Assembly: GCF_900107095.1 (NCBI RefSeq)
Contig: NZ_FNOR01000016.1
Coordinates: 62,001 to 126,000, forward strand
DNA: 64,000 nt
Reading direction: 5' to 3'
DNA from: Collimonas sp. OK242
GTDB lineage: Bacteria; Pseudomonadota; Gammaproteobacteria; Burkholderiales; Burkholderiaceae_D
Shown piece after piece: positions 1 to 9,453 of this stretch. Positions within the stretch are counted from its first letter, which is position 1; each line of letters starts with the position of its first letter. The position numbers and the translations under genes were made by a program. Under the pieces are notes generated by a model that saw only the letters and a list, made by a program, of their open reading frames with translations, was not told the origin of the DNA and did not search any database.

Positions 1-762
1 ATGGCTATCAGCGGTCAGCAAGCCAGTTTCCTGTCGGGCGGCAAGATCTTCATTCCGGTATCGCAAACCAACAACAATGGCATACCCACGATTACGTTGG
101 AAGAAAAGGAATTCGGTATCGGTGTGAAGTTCATGCCCACCGTGCTGGACGGCACCCGTATCAACCTGAAGATGGTGTCGGAAGTGTCGGACCTGTCGCA
201 GGTAGGCTCGCCGTTCACCACTGTCGGTGGCGTCACGGCTGTGCTGCCGTCGCTGACGGTACGTCGGGCCGACACCACGGTGCAGCTCAACGATGGACAA
301 AGCTTCGCCATTGCCGGCCTGATCAAGAACAACGTCACTGAATCCATCAAGCGCTATCCCGGCTTGGGCGAGGTGCCGGTCCTGGGCGCGTTGTTCAGGA
401 GTTCCGAGTTTCAGACCGACCAGACGGAACTGCTGTTCGTGATCACGCCGCACCTGGTGAAGCCGCTGGCAGAAGCGCCTACGCTGCCGACGGATAATCA
501 TGTTGTACCTAGTCGCGCTGGAGTTTATTTCAACGGCAGCCTGGAAGGCTCCGCTCCGGCGCCTGCCGCAGCACCGGCCCCGGCCGCTGCCGCAACACCG
601 CTGCCAGCTCCTGCGGCGGCACCAGTTCCAACCGCTGTCGCAGCACCAGTTCCAACCGCTGCCGCAGCACCAGTTCCGGTCGCTGTCGCAGAAGCAGTAC
701 CAGTTCCAGCGGCAGAAGTGGAAGTTAGTTCTGTTGCCGCCGTCACCCCTGAAATCAAATAA
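1..762 (+). CDS. rcpA: Tad/Flp pilus outer-membrane secretin (RcpA/CpaC), C-terminal part
   Basis: This is the C-terminal portion of a type II/III-type secretin that forms the outer-membrane channel of a Tad pilus. The visible part begins in the secretin core (AISGQQASFLSGG, normally preceded by several hundred residues) and includes the conserved end of the domain around residues 90-155 (NDGQSFAIAGLI, PGLGEVPVLGALF, ELLFVITPHLV). The ATG at position 1 is internal, so the true start lies left of the window. After residue 180 comes an unusual Ala/Pro/Val-rich tail of about 65 residues built from AAPVPTA-like repeats. This tail is low complexity and may be a periplasmic or peptidoglycan-proximal spacer. 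The following lipoprotein starts 11 bases downstream, so the genes form one operon. Confidence 0.9.
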   Translation: MAISGQQASFLSGGKIFIPVSQTNNNGIPTITLEEKEFGIGVKFMPTVLDGTRINLKMVSEVSDLSQVGSPFTTVGGVTAVLPSLTVRRADTTVQLNDGQSFAIAGLIKNNVTESIKRYPGLGEVPVLGALFRSSEFQTDQTELLFVITPHLVKPLAEAPTLPTDNHVVPSRAGVYFNGSLEGSAPAPAAAPAPAAAATPLPAPAAAPVPTAVAAPVPTAAAAPVPVAVAEAVPVPAAEVEVSSVAAVTPEIK

Positions 763-773
763 AAGGAAAGTCC

Positions 774-1061
774 ATGAACAAGCTCGCAATCGCACTGTTG
801 CTCGTCCTGACGGCGGGCTGCTCAACGATGACCCCCCAGTACGACACCAAGTTCGGCGACGCCGTACGCGCGGCCAAACTCAAGATGACCATCAATCCTG
901 ACGCCGGCAAGAATCCCGATCAGGTGGCAGGCATGGATGGCAAGGCGGCCAGGGAGACCATGAATCTTTATCACGACAGTTTCAAGTCGCCGTCGCCGGT
1001 AGTCAACGTTATCAATATTGGTGGCAGCCTGAGTGGTAACGGCAGTAGCGGTAACCAGTAA
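774..1061 (+). CDS. small Tad-locus lipoprotein
   Basis: A 95-residue predicted lipoprotein. The signal peptide ends in a lipobox (LTAGC, Cys16), followed by a short soluble domain containing FGDAVRAAK and YHDSFKSP. The C terminus is Gly/Ser/Asn rich. Small lipoproteins of this type commonly sit between the secretin and the assembly genes of Burkholderiales tad loci and probably act as pilotin or accessory factors of the secretin; that role is inferred from position. A ribosome site (AAAGGAAAG) precedes the ATG. The spacing from the secretin is 11 bases. Confidence 0.8.
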   Translation: MNKLAIALLLVLTAGCSTMTPQYDTKFGDAVRAAKLKMTINPDAGKNPDQVAGMDGKAARETMNLYHDSFKSPSPVVNVINIGGSLSGNGSSGNQ

Positions 1062-1224
1062 GGTCCTGAGGACGGAACAATGATTTTATCGATGAAGGCA
1101 GCAGAATAAGCTGCCAGTGGGAAAGGCGGCATTCGTTTTTGCAAGTCAGTAGCAGAAATCAGTAGTGCCCAGGCAGTACCGGCGCAGTAGATTTTGATTA
1201 ACAACTATCTTCAAGAGGAAAAAA

Positions 1225-1431
1225 ATGAACACATTTTTCAATACGCTCAACCAATCCGTCCGTTCCTTTGCTAACGACGAAGATGGCGCTCAAGTTATCG
1301 AGTATGCGTTGATCATCGCTGTCGTGTCGATCGCGCTGGTTCTCGCATTGCAGGGGCTTACCAAGGGGGGCTACTTCGCAACATTTATTACCCGCGTAGC
1401 AAACTGCCTGACAACAGCGACATGCACCTGA
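1225..1431 (+). CDS. flp: Flp type IVb pilin, copy 1
   Basis: A 68-residue Flp-family prepilin, the major subunit of Tad pili. After a basic leader it shows the conserved core DGAQVIEYALIIAVVSIAL: the Glu/Tyr pair that follows the processing site and a single hydrophobic helix. It ends in a cysteine-containing segment (ANCLTTATCT) that could form a disulfide. The ribosome site AAGAGGAAAAAA precedes the ATG. The neighbouring pilin is nearly identical. A prepilin peptidase (TadV/CpaA) is not in the window and should lie upstream. Confidence 0.93.
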   Translation: MNTFFNTLNQSVRSFANDEDGAQVIEYALIIAVVSIALVLALQGLTKGGYFATFITRVANCLTTATCT

Positions 1432-1496
1432 TATCAGCTTGCATCGACGGGGCGGCCGCATGGCCGCTCTCCCATCCAGTTAAAAAGGAGATTGTC

Positions 1497-1673
1497 ATGC
1501 TTCATCAATTCTTGAGAGAGGAAGACGGCGCTCAGGTTATCGAGTATGCGTTGATCATCGCTGTCGTGTCGATCGCGCTGGTTCTCGCATTGCAGGGACT
1601 TACCACCGGTGGCTACTTCGCAAATTTCATTACTCGCGTAGCAAATTGTCTGACAACAGCGACATGCACCTGA
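1497..1673 (+). CDS. flp: Flp type IVb pilin, copy 2
   Basis: A 58-residue second Flp prepilin. I chose the ATG at 1497 because AAAGGAG lies at 1484-1490; upstream in-frame starts have no such site and give a non-leader extension. From DGAQVIEYAL to the C-terminal TATCT it differs from copy 1 at only a few residues, and the DNA is almost unchanged over about 160 bases, indicating a recent tandem duplication. The leader is shorter and different (MLHQFLREE). Either copy could supply the major pilin. Confidence 0.9.
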   Translation: MLHQFLREEDGAQVIEYALIIAVVSIALVLALQGLTTGGYFANFITRVANCLTTATCT

Positions 1674-1736
1674 TTTTATTCACTGACTTGGTATTAGGAA
1701 AATTCTTGTTGTAACCATTCTAAAAAAGGCATCATC

Positions 1737-3005
1737 GTGAACCTTGTTGTCCGCCATCGCCAGGACGGGGCTGTGATAGTCACCGTATCGCTCGTCCTGC
1801 TATTCTTGCTGGGATTCATGGCAATTGCCTTGGATTTTGGCCACCTGTTCGTCGTCAAGACAGAGCTGCAAACGGCGATGGACAGCTGTGCCCTGGCGGC
1901 CGCGCAGGAGCTTGATGGCGAAAGCACGGCTTTGACGCGCGCCACCAATGCCGGCATTACCGCCGGCAACCTGAATAACGTCAATTTCCAGTCCGTCACA
2001 TGGAGCAGTCAAGGCAAGGTGACTGCGGCGGATATCACTTTCAAGGACTCGGCCTATGCCGCCACTACCGTTGCGGCGAACGCCAGGTATGCGCAGTGCC
2101 AGCATACGCAGTCAGGCGTGCATATGTGGTTGCTGCAGTCCATGGGCGCTTTTGCCGCCGACACGGCAGCATTCCCGAATACGCAAAATGTATTGGCGCT
2201 CGCGGTGGCGACCCGTGCCAGCGCCCAAACCGCTTGCCCAATCCCGGTTGGACTGAAGCCCAAGGCGGGCGGAACCGCACCGAATTACGGATTCCAGATC
2301 GGCGAATGGGTCAACATGGTCGGCAATGGCATGCAGTCTAATGGAGAAATGGGTTGGTACAACCTGGACGGCAGCACGAGCGCCAGCGAGACCAGAAATG
2401 AACTTGGAGAACCGGGATATTGCGGCACCAAGCTAGGCGACAAATTAGGAACGCCAGGCGCCCAGACTACCGTGGATACCCCATGGAATTACCGCTTCGG
2501 TATTTACAAGAACAGTGATCCCGGTCCCAGCGTCAATCATCCCGATTTTTCAGGTTATGCGTATACCTCGAAAAACTGGACCAACGCGGTTCCACAAAAC
2601 GCCTGGTCGGGAACGCCGGCAGCGGGCTCAGCTCCGAGCGCAGCTAACTTCGTCACGAAACGCGCGGCCTTTGCGTCTTATGACGATACAGGAACCAGCC
2701 TGAGCGCGGGAGATGGCATTACAGGTTTGAAATTGAACAGTTTCAAGACATTGGCTACGCCGGGCACCGGAGGCCAGCACAATATGTATGGCTTTAGCAG
2801 AAGATTGGTGACTGCGCCTGTCGTCGATGCCTCGAATAAGGTGATTGATTACGCATGCTTGTTCATGTTGCAGCCGTTAAGCGGGCCTACAGTCACCGTG
2901 CAATTGGAGTTCCGAGGCAATGCCGGCGCCACGAGCAGCCCATGTACAACGAATGGGTTGGCAGGCGGTGCGGCCGGCCCGCTAGTCCCGGCTTTAGTCC
3001 GCTAA
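1737..3005 (+). CDS. tadG: TadG-like pilus assembly protein
   Basis: A 422-residue protein with an N-terminal Flp/TadE-like hydrophobic helix (GAVIVTVSLVLLFLLGFMAI) and the typical segment FVVKTELQTAMDSCALAAAQELDG that opens TadG-like proteins. The remainder is a secreted domain rich in Gly, Thr and aromatic residues with several cysteines. I do not see the MIDAS motif of the von Willebrand domain found in some TadG proteins. The start is GTG with AAAAAAGG upstream. It is the first of three minor pseudopilin-like genes in tandem, 10 bases before the next. Confidence 0.8.
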   Translation: MNLVVRHRQDGAVIVTVSLVLLFLLGFMAIALDFGHLFVVKTELQTAMDSCALAAAQELDGESTALTRATNAGITAGNLNNVNFQSVTWSSQGKVTAADITFKDSAYAATTVAANARYAQCQHTQSGVHMWLLQSMGAFAADTAAFPNTQNVLALAVATRASAQTACPIPVGLKPKAGGTAPNYGFQIGEWVNMVGNGMQSNGEMGWYNLDGSTSASETRNELGEPGYCGTKLGDKLGTPGAQTTVDTPWNYRFGIYKNSDPGPSVNHPDFSGYAYTSKNWTNAVPQNAWSGTPAAGSAPSAANFVTKRAAFASYDDTGTSLSAGDGITGLKLNSFKTLATPGTGGQHNMYGFSRRLVTAPVVDASNKVIDYACLFMLQPLSGPTVTVQLEFRGNAGATSSPCTTNGLAGGAAGPLVPALVR

Positions 3006-3015
3006 GAGGATAGCT

Positions 3016-3456
3016 ATGAAAACCAGACAGAAAGGCACGGCGATCGTCGAATTTGCCCTGGTACTGCCGCTGCTGTTGCTGCTAACTTTCATTACAACGG
3101 AATTTGGCCGGGCAATGTACCAGTACAACATCATTACCAAGTCGGTGCGGGATGCGGTGCGTTACCTGTCCGTGCAGACGCCGGGAACCAATACCGCCGC
3201 AGCGAAAAATTTGGTGGTTTACGGAAATACCGCCGGAACCGGAACGCCTTTGGCGCTTGGCCTTACCTTGGCAAACGTGGCGACGCCGACCTGGCAAACG
3301 GCGGGCTCCGATCCTTTGATCAACACTGTGACAGTAACAGTGACGGGTTACAAATTCACCCCTTTGTACGGAAACGTGTTTGGCGTTGCGTTCGCTGACG
3401 CGACAGGCAAGATTACTTATAGCAATATCAGCGCAACCATGCGGAGCGCGCTATGA
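3016..3456 (+). CDS. tadE: TadE-like minor pilin 1
   Basis: A 146-residue TadE-family protein. It opens with the characteristic sequence KGTAIVEFALVLPLLLLLTF, in which Glu follows the processing site, and continues with a GRAMYQYN segment. Such pseudopilins are processed by TadV and prime or regulate Flp fibre assembly. Start ATG at 3016 follows AGAGGATAGCT. The stop overlaps the next start by four bases (ATGA), suggesting translational coupling. Confidence 0.88.
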   Translation: MKTRQKGTAIVEFALVLPLLLLLTFITTEFGRAMYQYNIITKSVRDAVRYLSVQTPGTNTAAAKNLVVYGNTAGTGTPLALGLTLANVATPTWQTAGSDPLINTVTVTVTGYKFTPLYGNVFGVAFADATGKITYSNISATMRSAL

Positions 3457-3881
3457 AAAATCAATCCGGAGCCACCGTCGTCGAGTTCGCGCTGGTGCTG
3501 ATTATCTTCCTGACTTTTCTGCTGGGAATAACCGATTTCAGCCGCATGCTGTTTACCTGGGCGGCGGCGGCTGAGGCTACACGCGCTGGGGCGCGCTATG
3601 CGGTTGTATGCGACGACACCGGCCAGAAGGCGAAAGTTCTGGCGAAAATGCAGGCGCTTCTGCCGCAGGTCGCTGACATCAATCTGGCGTGGGCTCCCGC
3701 TGGCTGTACCGCCGCTACCTGTGCAGGGGTGACGGTGACGATCACCAGTCTCAATTACCAATGGATATCGCCCATCGCAGGCAGCGCAAAACTTGCCGCC
3801 ATGGCGATGCCTGTTTTCTCCACCTATTTGCCGCGGGAAGTCATGCGACAAGATCCGAACAGTGCGGCAATTTGTTCCTAA
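3453..3881 (+). CDS. tadF: TadE-like minor pilin 2
   Basis: A 142-residue protein with the same N-terminal signature as its upstream neighbour (SGATVVEFALVLIIFLTFLLG) followed by a soluble domain with three or four cysteines (VCDDTG, GCTAATC, AICS). It occupies the place of TadF. It overlaps the preceding gene by four bases and ends 17 bases before TadZ. I assign TadF by position only; sequence alone supports no more than TadE family. Confidence 0.8.
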   Translation: MKNQSGATVVEFALVLIIFLTFLLGITDFSRMLFTWAAAAEATRAGARYAVVCDDTGQKAKVLAKMQALLPQVADINLAWAPAGCTAATCAGVTVTITSLNYQWISPIAGSAKLAAMAMPVFSTYLPREVMRQDPNSAAICS

Positions 3882-3898
3882 CGCTCAGGGAAATAAAA

Positions 3899-5050
3899 AT
3901 GAAAATCGCGGTGATTTCTCCCAATATCAATAACCTGCAAGAGATGGGCAGGATCCTGGGTATGCACTCGCACTCGGCTACGCTGGTGGAAGGCGGTAAA
4001 AGCCGGATGCGCAGCGTCGCCGAACTGGAGCAGCCTGACCTGATGCTCGTCGAGGGCATGTGCTGCGATCCGACCGAACTGGCCCAGGTCGAATATGTCA
4101 CTACCCACCACCCGAGCATTGCGGTGATCCTGCTCTGCGCCACGCACACGCCGGAATTCCTGATCAACTCGATGCGTGCCGGCGTGCGGGAAGTGCTGCC
4201 TTCGCCGGTGACCGCCAGTGCGCTGGAAGCCGCTGTCAGCCGCATCGCGGCCAAGCGTATCGGCGGCCACGCCAGGGCTCTCGGCCGGATACTGGCGTTC
4301 ATGCCATGCAAAGGCGGCAGCGGCGCTACTTTCCTGGCGACCAATCTCGGCTACCAGCTGGCGGAAGCCAAGTCTGTCTTGCTGATAGACCTGAATCTGC
4401 AATTCGGCGAAGCGCTGTCGTTTGTACACGATGGCACGCCCACCTCGACTCTGGCTGACGTCGCTCGTGACATCAGCCGGCTGGACGCCACGTTTCTGGC
4501 GGCCAGTACGGTCAAGGTGGCGCCGAACTACAGCATACTTGCGGCGCCGGAAGACCCGGCGCAAGCCATGGAGATGAAGCCTGAGCATATTGACGCCATC
4601 CTCAACCTGGCGGTAACCCAATACGACTTCATATTGCTCGATGTCGGCCGGACCCTGGACACGCTGACGATCAAGGCGCTGGACCGCGCCGACCGGATTT
4701 TCCCGGTATTGCAGGCAGGGCTGCCATACATTCGGAATGCCAAGAAACTGCTGACAATATTCAAATCGCTGGGCTATCCGATGAACAAGGTCGAACTGAT
4801 AGTCAACCGCTACGAGAAGAGCGGCGAAGTCGGCATCGACAATGTACGGAATTCGTTAGGGGCTGTCACTTTGCACACTGTTCCCAATTCGTATAAAGAG
4901 GTCAATGCATCGATCAATCACGGTGACCCGATGATTGAAGCGGCGCGCTCGAATGCGGTGACCAAGAATCTCGCTGCGTTCGCACTATCGCTCAGCCCCA
5001 GGGAGGAAGAAAGCCGCAGTTTGTTAGGCCGGCTGTTCAGGCGAGCGTAA
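3899..5050 (+). CDS. tadZ: TadZ/CpaE pilus-localising ATPase
   Basis: A 383-residue protein. Residues 1-120 form a receiver-like (CheY-fold) domain and the rest is a ParA/MinD-type ATPase with a deviant Walker A (CKGGSGATF, residues 137-145) and [12 protein letters not shown]. TadZ/CpaE proteins mark the pole or site at which the Tad machine is built and recruit TadA. The ATG at 3899 is the start typical of the family (MKIAVISPN) with AGGGAAATAAA before it. The frame stays open upstream, but that extension overlaps the previous gene. Confidence 0.9.
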   Translation: MKIAVISPNINNLQEMGRILGMHSHSATLVEGGKSRMRSVAELEQPDLMLVEGMCCDPTELAQVEYVTTHHPSIAVILLCATHTPEFLINSMRAGVREVLPSPVTASALEAAVSRIAAKRIGGHARALGRILAFMPCKGGSGATFLATNLGYQLAEAKSVLLIDLNLQFGEALSFVHDGTPTSTLADVARDISRLDATFLAASTVKVAPNYSILAAPEDPAQAMEMKPEHIDAILNLAVTQYDFILLDVGRTLDTLTIKALDRADRIFPVLQAGLPYIRNAKKLLTIFKSLGYPMNKVELIVNRYEKSGEVGIDNVRNSLGAVTLHTVPNSYKEVNASINHGDPMIEAARSNAVTKNLAAFALSLSPREEESRSLLGRLFRRA

Positions 5051-5114
5051 GCAAAGCTGTAAATTTTCAACCAGGCCCCAGCGTCAACCAGCAAGCCTAA
5101 CCGGAGCATATAGC

Positions 5115-6467
5115 ATGTCTTTTCGAGAAAAATTAAACGCCGTCAGGATAGAGCCGGTCGAACAACCTCAGGGTCAGGGACAGGTCGCAAGCGATGCGTA
5201 CAAGATATTGAAGGGCAGGATGCATCTCAAGCTGCTGGATAAGTTCGATTTGACGGTGCTGGAAACCCTGGCTCCGGAAATGCTGCGGCAAGAAATCACT
5301 ACGATGATTGAACGCTTGCTGCAGGAAGAGCAAGCGGTGATCAATGATCTCGAACGACGCTCGCTGATTCGCGACATCCAGCATGAAATGCTTGGATTCG
5401 GTCCGCTTGAATTGCTGATGGCCGATCCAACCGTATCCGACATTCTGGTCAACTCCTATGAACAGATCTATGTGGAGCGCAGGGGCAAGCTGGAACTTAC
5501 CAACGTCACCTTTACCGATGAGAAGCACCTGCTGCGCATCATTGACAAGATCGTGTCGCTGGTGGGGCGGCGGATTGATGAGTCCAGCCCTATGGTAGAC
5601 GCCAGGTTGCCTGACGGTTCCCGGGTCAATGCAGTCATTCCGCCAGTGGCGTTGGATGGCCCCATGATGTCGATACGCCGATTCGCGCATATTCCGCTCA
5701 AAATGGACAATCTGGTCAGCGAGCTCAAGAGCTTGACGCCGGAGATGGCGTTCATGCTGGAGGGTTTGAGCAAGGCGAAAGTCAACATGATCATCTCCGG
5801 CGGCACCGGCGCCGGCAAGACGACCTTGCTGAACATCCTGTCCGGCTACATTCCGGTCTCGGAGCGCATTGTCACTCTCGAAGATGCAGCCGAGCTGCAG
5901 ATGCAGCAGCCGCATGTGGTGCGTATGGAAACGCGGCCAATGAATATTGAGGGCAAAGGCGAGATCACCCAGCGTGCTTTGGTGCGTAACGCGCTGCGGA
6001 TGCGGCCCGACCGTATCATCATTGGCGAAGTACGCGGCGCCGAAGCAGCCGATATGCTGCAAGCGATGAATACCGGCCATGAAGGATCGCTCACTACCAT
6101 CCATGCCAATACGCCGCGAGATGCGCTATCCAGGCTAGAAAACATGGTCGGCATGGCAAATCTCAATCTGCCGCACAAAGCCGCGCGACAGCAAATTGCA
6201 TCAGCCATTACGGTAATTATCCAGGCTATCAGGCTGACCGACGGCAAGCGGAAAATAACCAGCATTCAAGAGATTACCGGCATGGAGGGCGACGTGATCA
6301 CCATGCAAGAAATATTCGCTTTCAAGCAAACCGGTATTGGCGGCGGCGGCGAGGTCGAAGGCTATTTCCATGCGACAGGCGTGAGGCCGAAGTTTACGGA
6401 ACGTCTGCGCTCGTTCGGTGTGGCATTGCCGGACGCCATGTTCGATCCCGCTAAACATTATCAATGA
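5115..6467 (+). CDS. tadA: TadA/CpaF secretion ATPase of the Tad pilus
   Basis: A 450-residue hexameric ATPase that drives pilus extension, and in some systems retraction. The N-terminal helical domain is followed by the GspE/VirB11 core. Visible motifs are Walker A ([14 protein letters not shown], about residues 230-245), the Asp box ([10 protein letters not shown]), Walker B ([19 protein letters not shown]) and the His box ([12 protein letters not shown]). The length matches the family. It lies between tadZ and the two platform genes; the next ATG is 13 bases downstream. Confidence 0.95.
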   Translation: MSFREKLNAVRIEPVEQPQGQGQVASDAYKILKGRMHLKLLDKFDLTVLETLAPEMLRQEITTMIERLLQEEQAVINDLERRSLIRDIQHEMLGFGPLELLMADPTVSDILVNSYEQIYVERRGKLELTNVTFTDEKHLLRIIDKIVSLVGRRIDESSPMVDARLPDGSRVNAVIPPVALDGPMMSIRRFAHIPLKMDNLVSELKSLTPEMAFMLEGLSKAKVNMIISGGTGAGKTTLLNILSGYIPVSERIVTLEDAAELQMQQPHVVRMETRPMNIEGKGEITQRALVRNALRMRPDRIIIGEVRGAEAADMLQAMNTGHEGSLTTIHANTPRDALSRLENMVGMANLNLPHKAARQQIASAITVIIQAIRLTDGKRKITSIQEITGMEGDVITMQEIFAFKQTGIGGGGEVEGYFHATGVRPKFTERLRSFGVALPDAMFDPAKHYQ

Positions 6468-6480
6468 AAGGAGCGGCATC

Positions 6481-7473
6481 ATGCTGCAATCAATCGGTGG
6501 CAACGCCTTCCTGATCATGACGGTACTTGTGTTCGTCGCCGTGGTCCTGCTGCTGGAAGGCGGCTATATGATGTGGAAATCATATAGGGGACCGCAAGCA
6601 AAAAAAATTGCGAAGCGGCTGCAAGCACTCTCGGCTTCTCTTGATAAAACCAAGCAATCGCAACTATTGAAACAACGTATGCTGAGCGAGATCCCGGTAT
6701 TCGAGCGGATATTGCTGAACCTACCCAGAGCGCGCAGATTGGATAGGCTCATCCTCCAGGCGGGCCTGGACTGGACCGTATTCAAACTCCTGCTGTCATG
6801 CCTGGCATTGGGCGTAGCGGCTTGCCTGACGATGACTTTTCTGCTTCGTCAATCCATGCTGATGGGGGTGACGGCTGGCATTGCGCTGGCTGTTTTACCA
6901 CTACTGTATGTGAGTCGTAAGCGGAGTCGCCGTTTGACCAAGATTGAACAACAGTTGCCTGATGCGCTTGATCTGATGACAAGGGCATTGCGTTCCGGGC
7001 ATGCATTTTCGTCCGGCTTGCAAATGATCGGGGATGAAATGGCGGAGCCGATTGCCGGTGAATTTCGCATCGTCCACGATGAGGTCAATTTCGGCGTATC
7101 GATGCAGCAGGCCTTGACTAACCTGAGCGAACGCATACCGATTACCGATCTGCGCTACTTCGTGGTCGCGGTGCTGATTCAACGCGATTCAGGCGGCAAC
7201 CTGACCGAAGTACTCGGCAATCTGAGCCGCTTGATTCGTGAACGCCTGAAGCTGTTTTCCAAGATAAGGGTGTTGTCATCCGAGGGACGCTTATCGGCCT
7301 GGATTTTAGGGATCATGCCATTCGCATTGGGCGCGATCATGAGTCTCTTGAATCCGGATTTCATGGCGCCCTTGTGGCACGATCCTATCGGCATCGCGAT
7401 AATCAAATACATGCTCATATTGATGGTGATCGGCGTTCTTGTCCTAAGAAAAATAATCAGAATCCGGGTATAA
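6481..7473 (+). CDS. tadB: TadB inner-membrane platform protein
   Basis: A 330-residue GspF/T2SSF-family integral membrane protein, one of the two platform proteins on which TadA acts. It has an N-terminal helix, two central helices around residues 100-140 and two at the C terminus. Conserved cytosolic motifs include LPDALDLMTRALRSGHAF and RDSGGNLTEVL. The ATG at 6481 follows AAAGGAGCGGCATC. Confidence 0.92.
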   Translation: MLQSIGGNAFLIMTVLVFVAVVLLLEGGYMMWKSYRGPQAKKIAKRLQALSASLDKTKQSQLLKQRMLSEIPVFERILLNLPRARRLDRLILQAGLDWTVFKLLLSCLALGVAACLTMTFLLRQSMLMGVTAGIALAVLPLLYVSRKRSRRLTKIEQQLPDALDLMTRALRSGHAFSSGLQMIGDEMAEPIAGEFRIVHDEVNFGVSMQQALTNLSERIPITDLRYFVVAVLIQRDSGGNLTEVLGNLSRLIRERLKLFSKIRVLSSEGRLSAWILGIMPFALGAIMSLLNPDFMAPLWHDPIGIAIIKYMLILMVIGVLVLRKIIRIRV

Positions 7474-7485
7474 GGGAGAACGAAA

Positions 7486-8394
7486 ATGCTAATACTATCC
7501 GTACTTATTTTCTTCACCGTGACGTTGGCACTGACAGGATTGTTTTTCTGGCTGGCGCCAACCAAAACGGAACAGCGGCTGCAAGCAATGTCCAGTCCGG
7601 CTGAGAAACCGCAATGGACTGAAACCATGGTGAATCTGGTTGGTCCCTTTGCCCGGCTGTCTTCGCCAACCGGTAATTGGGAAGCATCGCCGCTACGCAT
7701 CAAATTTCTCAATGCAGGAATCCGGCATGACGATGCGCGGCTGGTTTATTTTGGCATCAAGACAATACTGCCGCTTGCCTTTGCGGCGCTGGCATTCATG
7801 GCGCTGAAAACAATGCGCTATGACGGCCTGACGTTTTTGCTGTACCTGATGCTGGCAGCCATGATCGGCTGTTACCTGCCCAACTTTTTGCTCAACTGGA
7901 AGATCAGCATGCGCAGACGGGAAATTTTCGAAAGCTTTCCTGATGCGACTGATTTGATGCTGGTTTGCGTCGAAGCAGGTTTAGGATTGGATGCGGGCCT
8001 CACCAAAGTGGCTGATGAAATCAGGATGAAAAGTGTCGCCCTGGCAGAAGAGCTGCACCTGACTAATCTGGAAATGAGAGCGGGGGGTACGCGAGAGAAG
8101 TCCTTGCGTAATCTCGCGCTGCGTACAGGGGTTGAGGAAATAAGCGTATTTGCCACCATGCTGACTCAGGCAGATAAATTCGGAACAAGCATTGGCGAGT
8201 CCTTGCGGGTATTTTCCGATGACCTGCGGCACACGAGGCAAGTGCGTGCCGAAGAAATGGCGGCAAAGATCCCCACAAAAATGCTGTTTCCCTTGGTGGT
8301 TTTCATATTTCCGTCAATTATCATGGTCATCATGGGGCCGGCGGTTATTCAAATCATCAGAACCATACTGCCAATGCTCACCGGCGGACACTAA
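7486..8394 (+). CDS. tadC: TadC inner-membrane platform protein
   Basis: A 302-residue T2SSF-family protein that pairs with TadB. The family segment FPDATDLMLVCVEAGLGLDAGL and the downstream LRVFSDDLRHTRQVRAEEMAAKIPTK-like region are present, with hydrophobic helices at the N terminus, the centre and the C terminus. It starts 12 bases after tadB with GGGAGAACGAAA upstream. It is the last tad gene here: TadD and other TPR proteins often found next are absent. Confidence 0.92.
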   Translation: MLILSVLIFFTVTLALTGLFFWLAPTKTEQRLQAMSSPAEKPQWTETMVNLVGPFARLSSPTGNWEASPLRIKFLNAGIRHDDARLVYFGIKTILPLAFAALAFMALKTMRYDGLTFLLYLMLAAMIGCYLPNFLLNWKISMRRREIFESFPDATDLMLVCVEAGLGLDAGLTKVADEIRMKSVALAEELHLTNLEMRAGGTREKSLRNLALRTGVEEISVFATMLTQADKFGTSIGESLRVFSDDLRHTRQVRAEEMAAKIPTKMLFPLVVFIFPSIIMVIMGPAVIQIIRTILPMLTGGH

Positions 8395-8754
8395 GAGTTT
8401 GAAACGATGCCAGAAGGAGCGGGCGCAATAGAAGGCAATTGGCCCGTGAGTCCGCCTTGCCGCTTGCATTGCGTGAGGAATGTGAATTTTCCAGTTACTG
8501 CTTGTTAAGCTTCACAAGATCGCTTGTGTTGATTTATTTCAGAACGGCTTCTCCCGCCGACAGCTCTGGCCAGCGTCGAGCCTATCGAAGAGGTCGCTGA
8601 GAAATTGGTTGGGTCGCGGACGCGAAGCTGCAACCAGACGATATGTTAAAGCGCGGCGCGTTAAAAAACGTGAGATCGGGACATGGAGATATAGCCACAA
8701 GGATCGGCCATGGGTGTCCTTCCGGCATTCGGCGCATCGTCCCTTACCTTGCAA
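8395..8754. other. intergenic region at the end of the tad operon
   Basis: This 360-base gap separates the tad operon from the convergent two-component genes. I see no convincing gene or strong terminator hairpin. A degraded FNR-like palindrome (TTGATTTATTTCAG at 8529-8542, two mismatches) is present but is not upstream of either neighbour. Confidence 0.4.
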
Positions 8755-9441
8755 TCAAGGATCGGGATTCCCCAATTGATGCTTGATCGCATACACGTAC
8801 AACTCAAGGCGATTGCTCACGTCCAGCTTGTGGTAGATCGAGGTCAAATGGTTGCACAGGGTGTGTTCGGAGATGAACAGCCGCTGCGCCAGCGTTTTAT
8901 TCGAAGCGCCGCTGCCCTCGACAATCGTGTGAATGATTTTTTGTTCCTTGGCGGTCAGGGTTGCTTTCTTTTCCGCTTCAGAGTCAGGCTTGCGCGCGGC
9001 CGCTGGGGTCATGAGCTCACCGAATACCCTGCCGAGCGCCTCGCGGTCAAGCCAGAGTTCGCCGCGATGGGTTTTTTCTATTGCCTTCAGCACCTGTTCC
9101 GCCGATGCGTCCTTGTGCACTATCCCTCTGGCGCCGCTCAGAACCGCGACATCCAGCGTCGCTTGCCTGCGCTCGCCGGTCAGGATCAATACACGTGATA
9201 TGCCATTCGCCAGCAGGGTCGGAAGGATGTCAAGGCCGTTTTTTCCATCCAGGTCGAGATCCAGCAAAACGACATCCGGAACCAGTTGTTCAATTTTGGC
9301 AAGCGCTTCTTCACAACCTCGTGCGGTCCCGACCACCTCCATCCGTGGTTTTTCACCGTCGATCAATTTACCCAATCCCCACAGCATGGTCTGATGATCG
9401 TCGATCAGCATTACGCGAATGGTTTGTTCTGCCGGCTTCAT
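8755..9441 (-). CDS. NarL/LuxR-family response regulator
   Basis: A 228-residue two-component response regulator. The N-terminal receiver has the acidic pair Asp14-Asp15, the phosphoacceptor Asp61 (VLLDLDLDG) and the conserved Thr and Lys positions (LILTGE, VHKDAS). The C-terminal LuxR helix-turn-helix covers about residues 155-220 (LTAKEQKIIHTIV, SEHTLCNHLTSIYHKL). It lies 12 bases downstream of the kinase gene on the same strand, so the two form one operon. Its targets are unknown. Proximity to the tad locus and to the low-oxygen island suggests either. Confidence 0.92.
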   Translation of the reverse strand: MKPAEQTIRVMLIDDHQTMLWGLGKLIDGEKPRMEVVGTARGCEEALAKIEQLVPDVVLLDLDLDGKNGLDILPTLLANGISRVLILTGERRQATLDVAVLSGARGIVHKDASAEQVLKAIEKTHRGELWLDREALGRVFGELMTPAAARKPDSEAEKKATLTAKEQKIIHTIVEGSGASNKTLAQRLFISEHTLCNHLTSIYHKLDVSNRLELYVYAIKHQLGNPDP

Positions 9442-9453
9442 GTTTTCACCTAT

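Noticed and set aside
1097-1115. Possible hairpin GGCAGC/GCTGCC before the first pilin
   Set aside because: Only six base pairs with a seven-base loop and no T run. Too weak to call a terminator.
8529-8542. FNR-like TTGATTTATTTCAG
   Set aside because: Two mismatches and located at the 3' ends of both neighbours, so not a likely promoter site.
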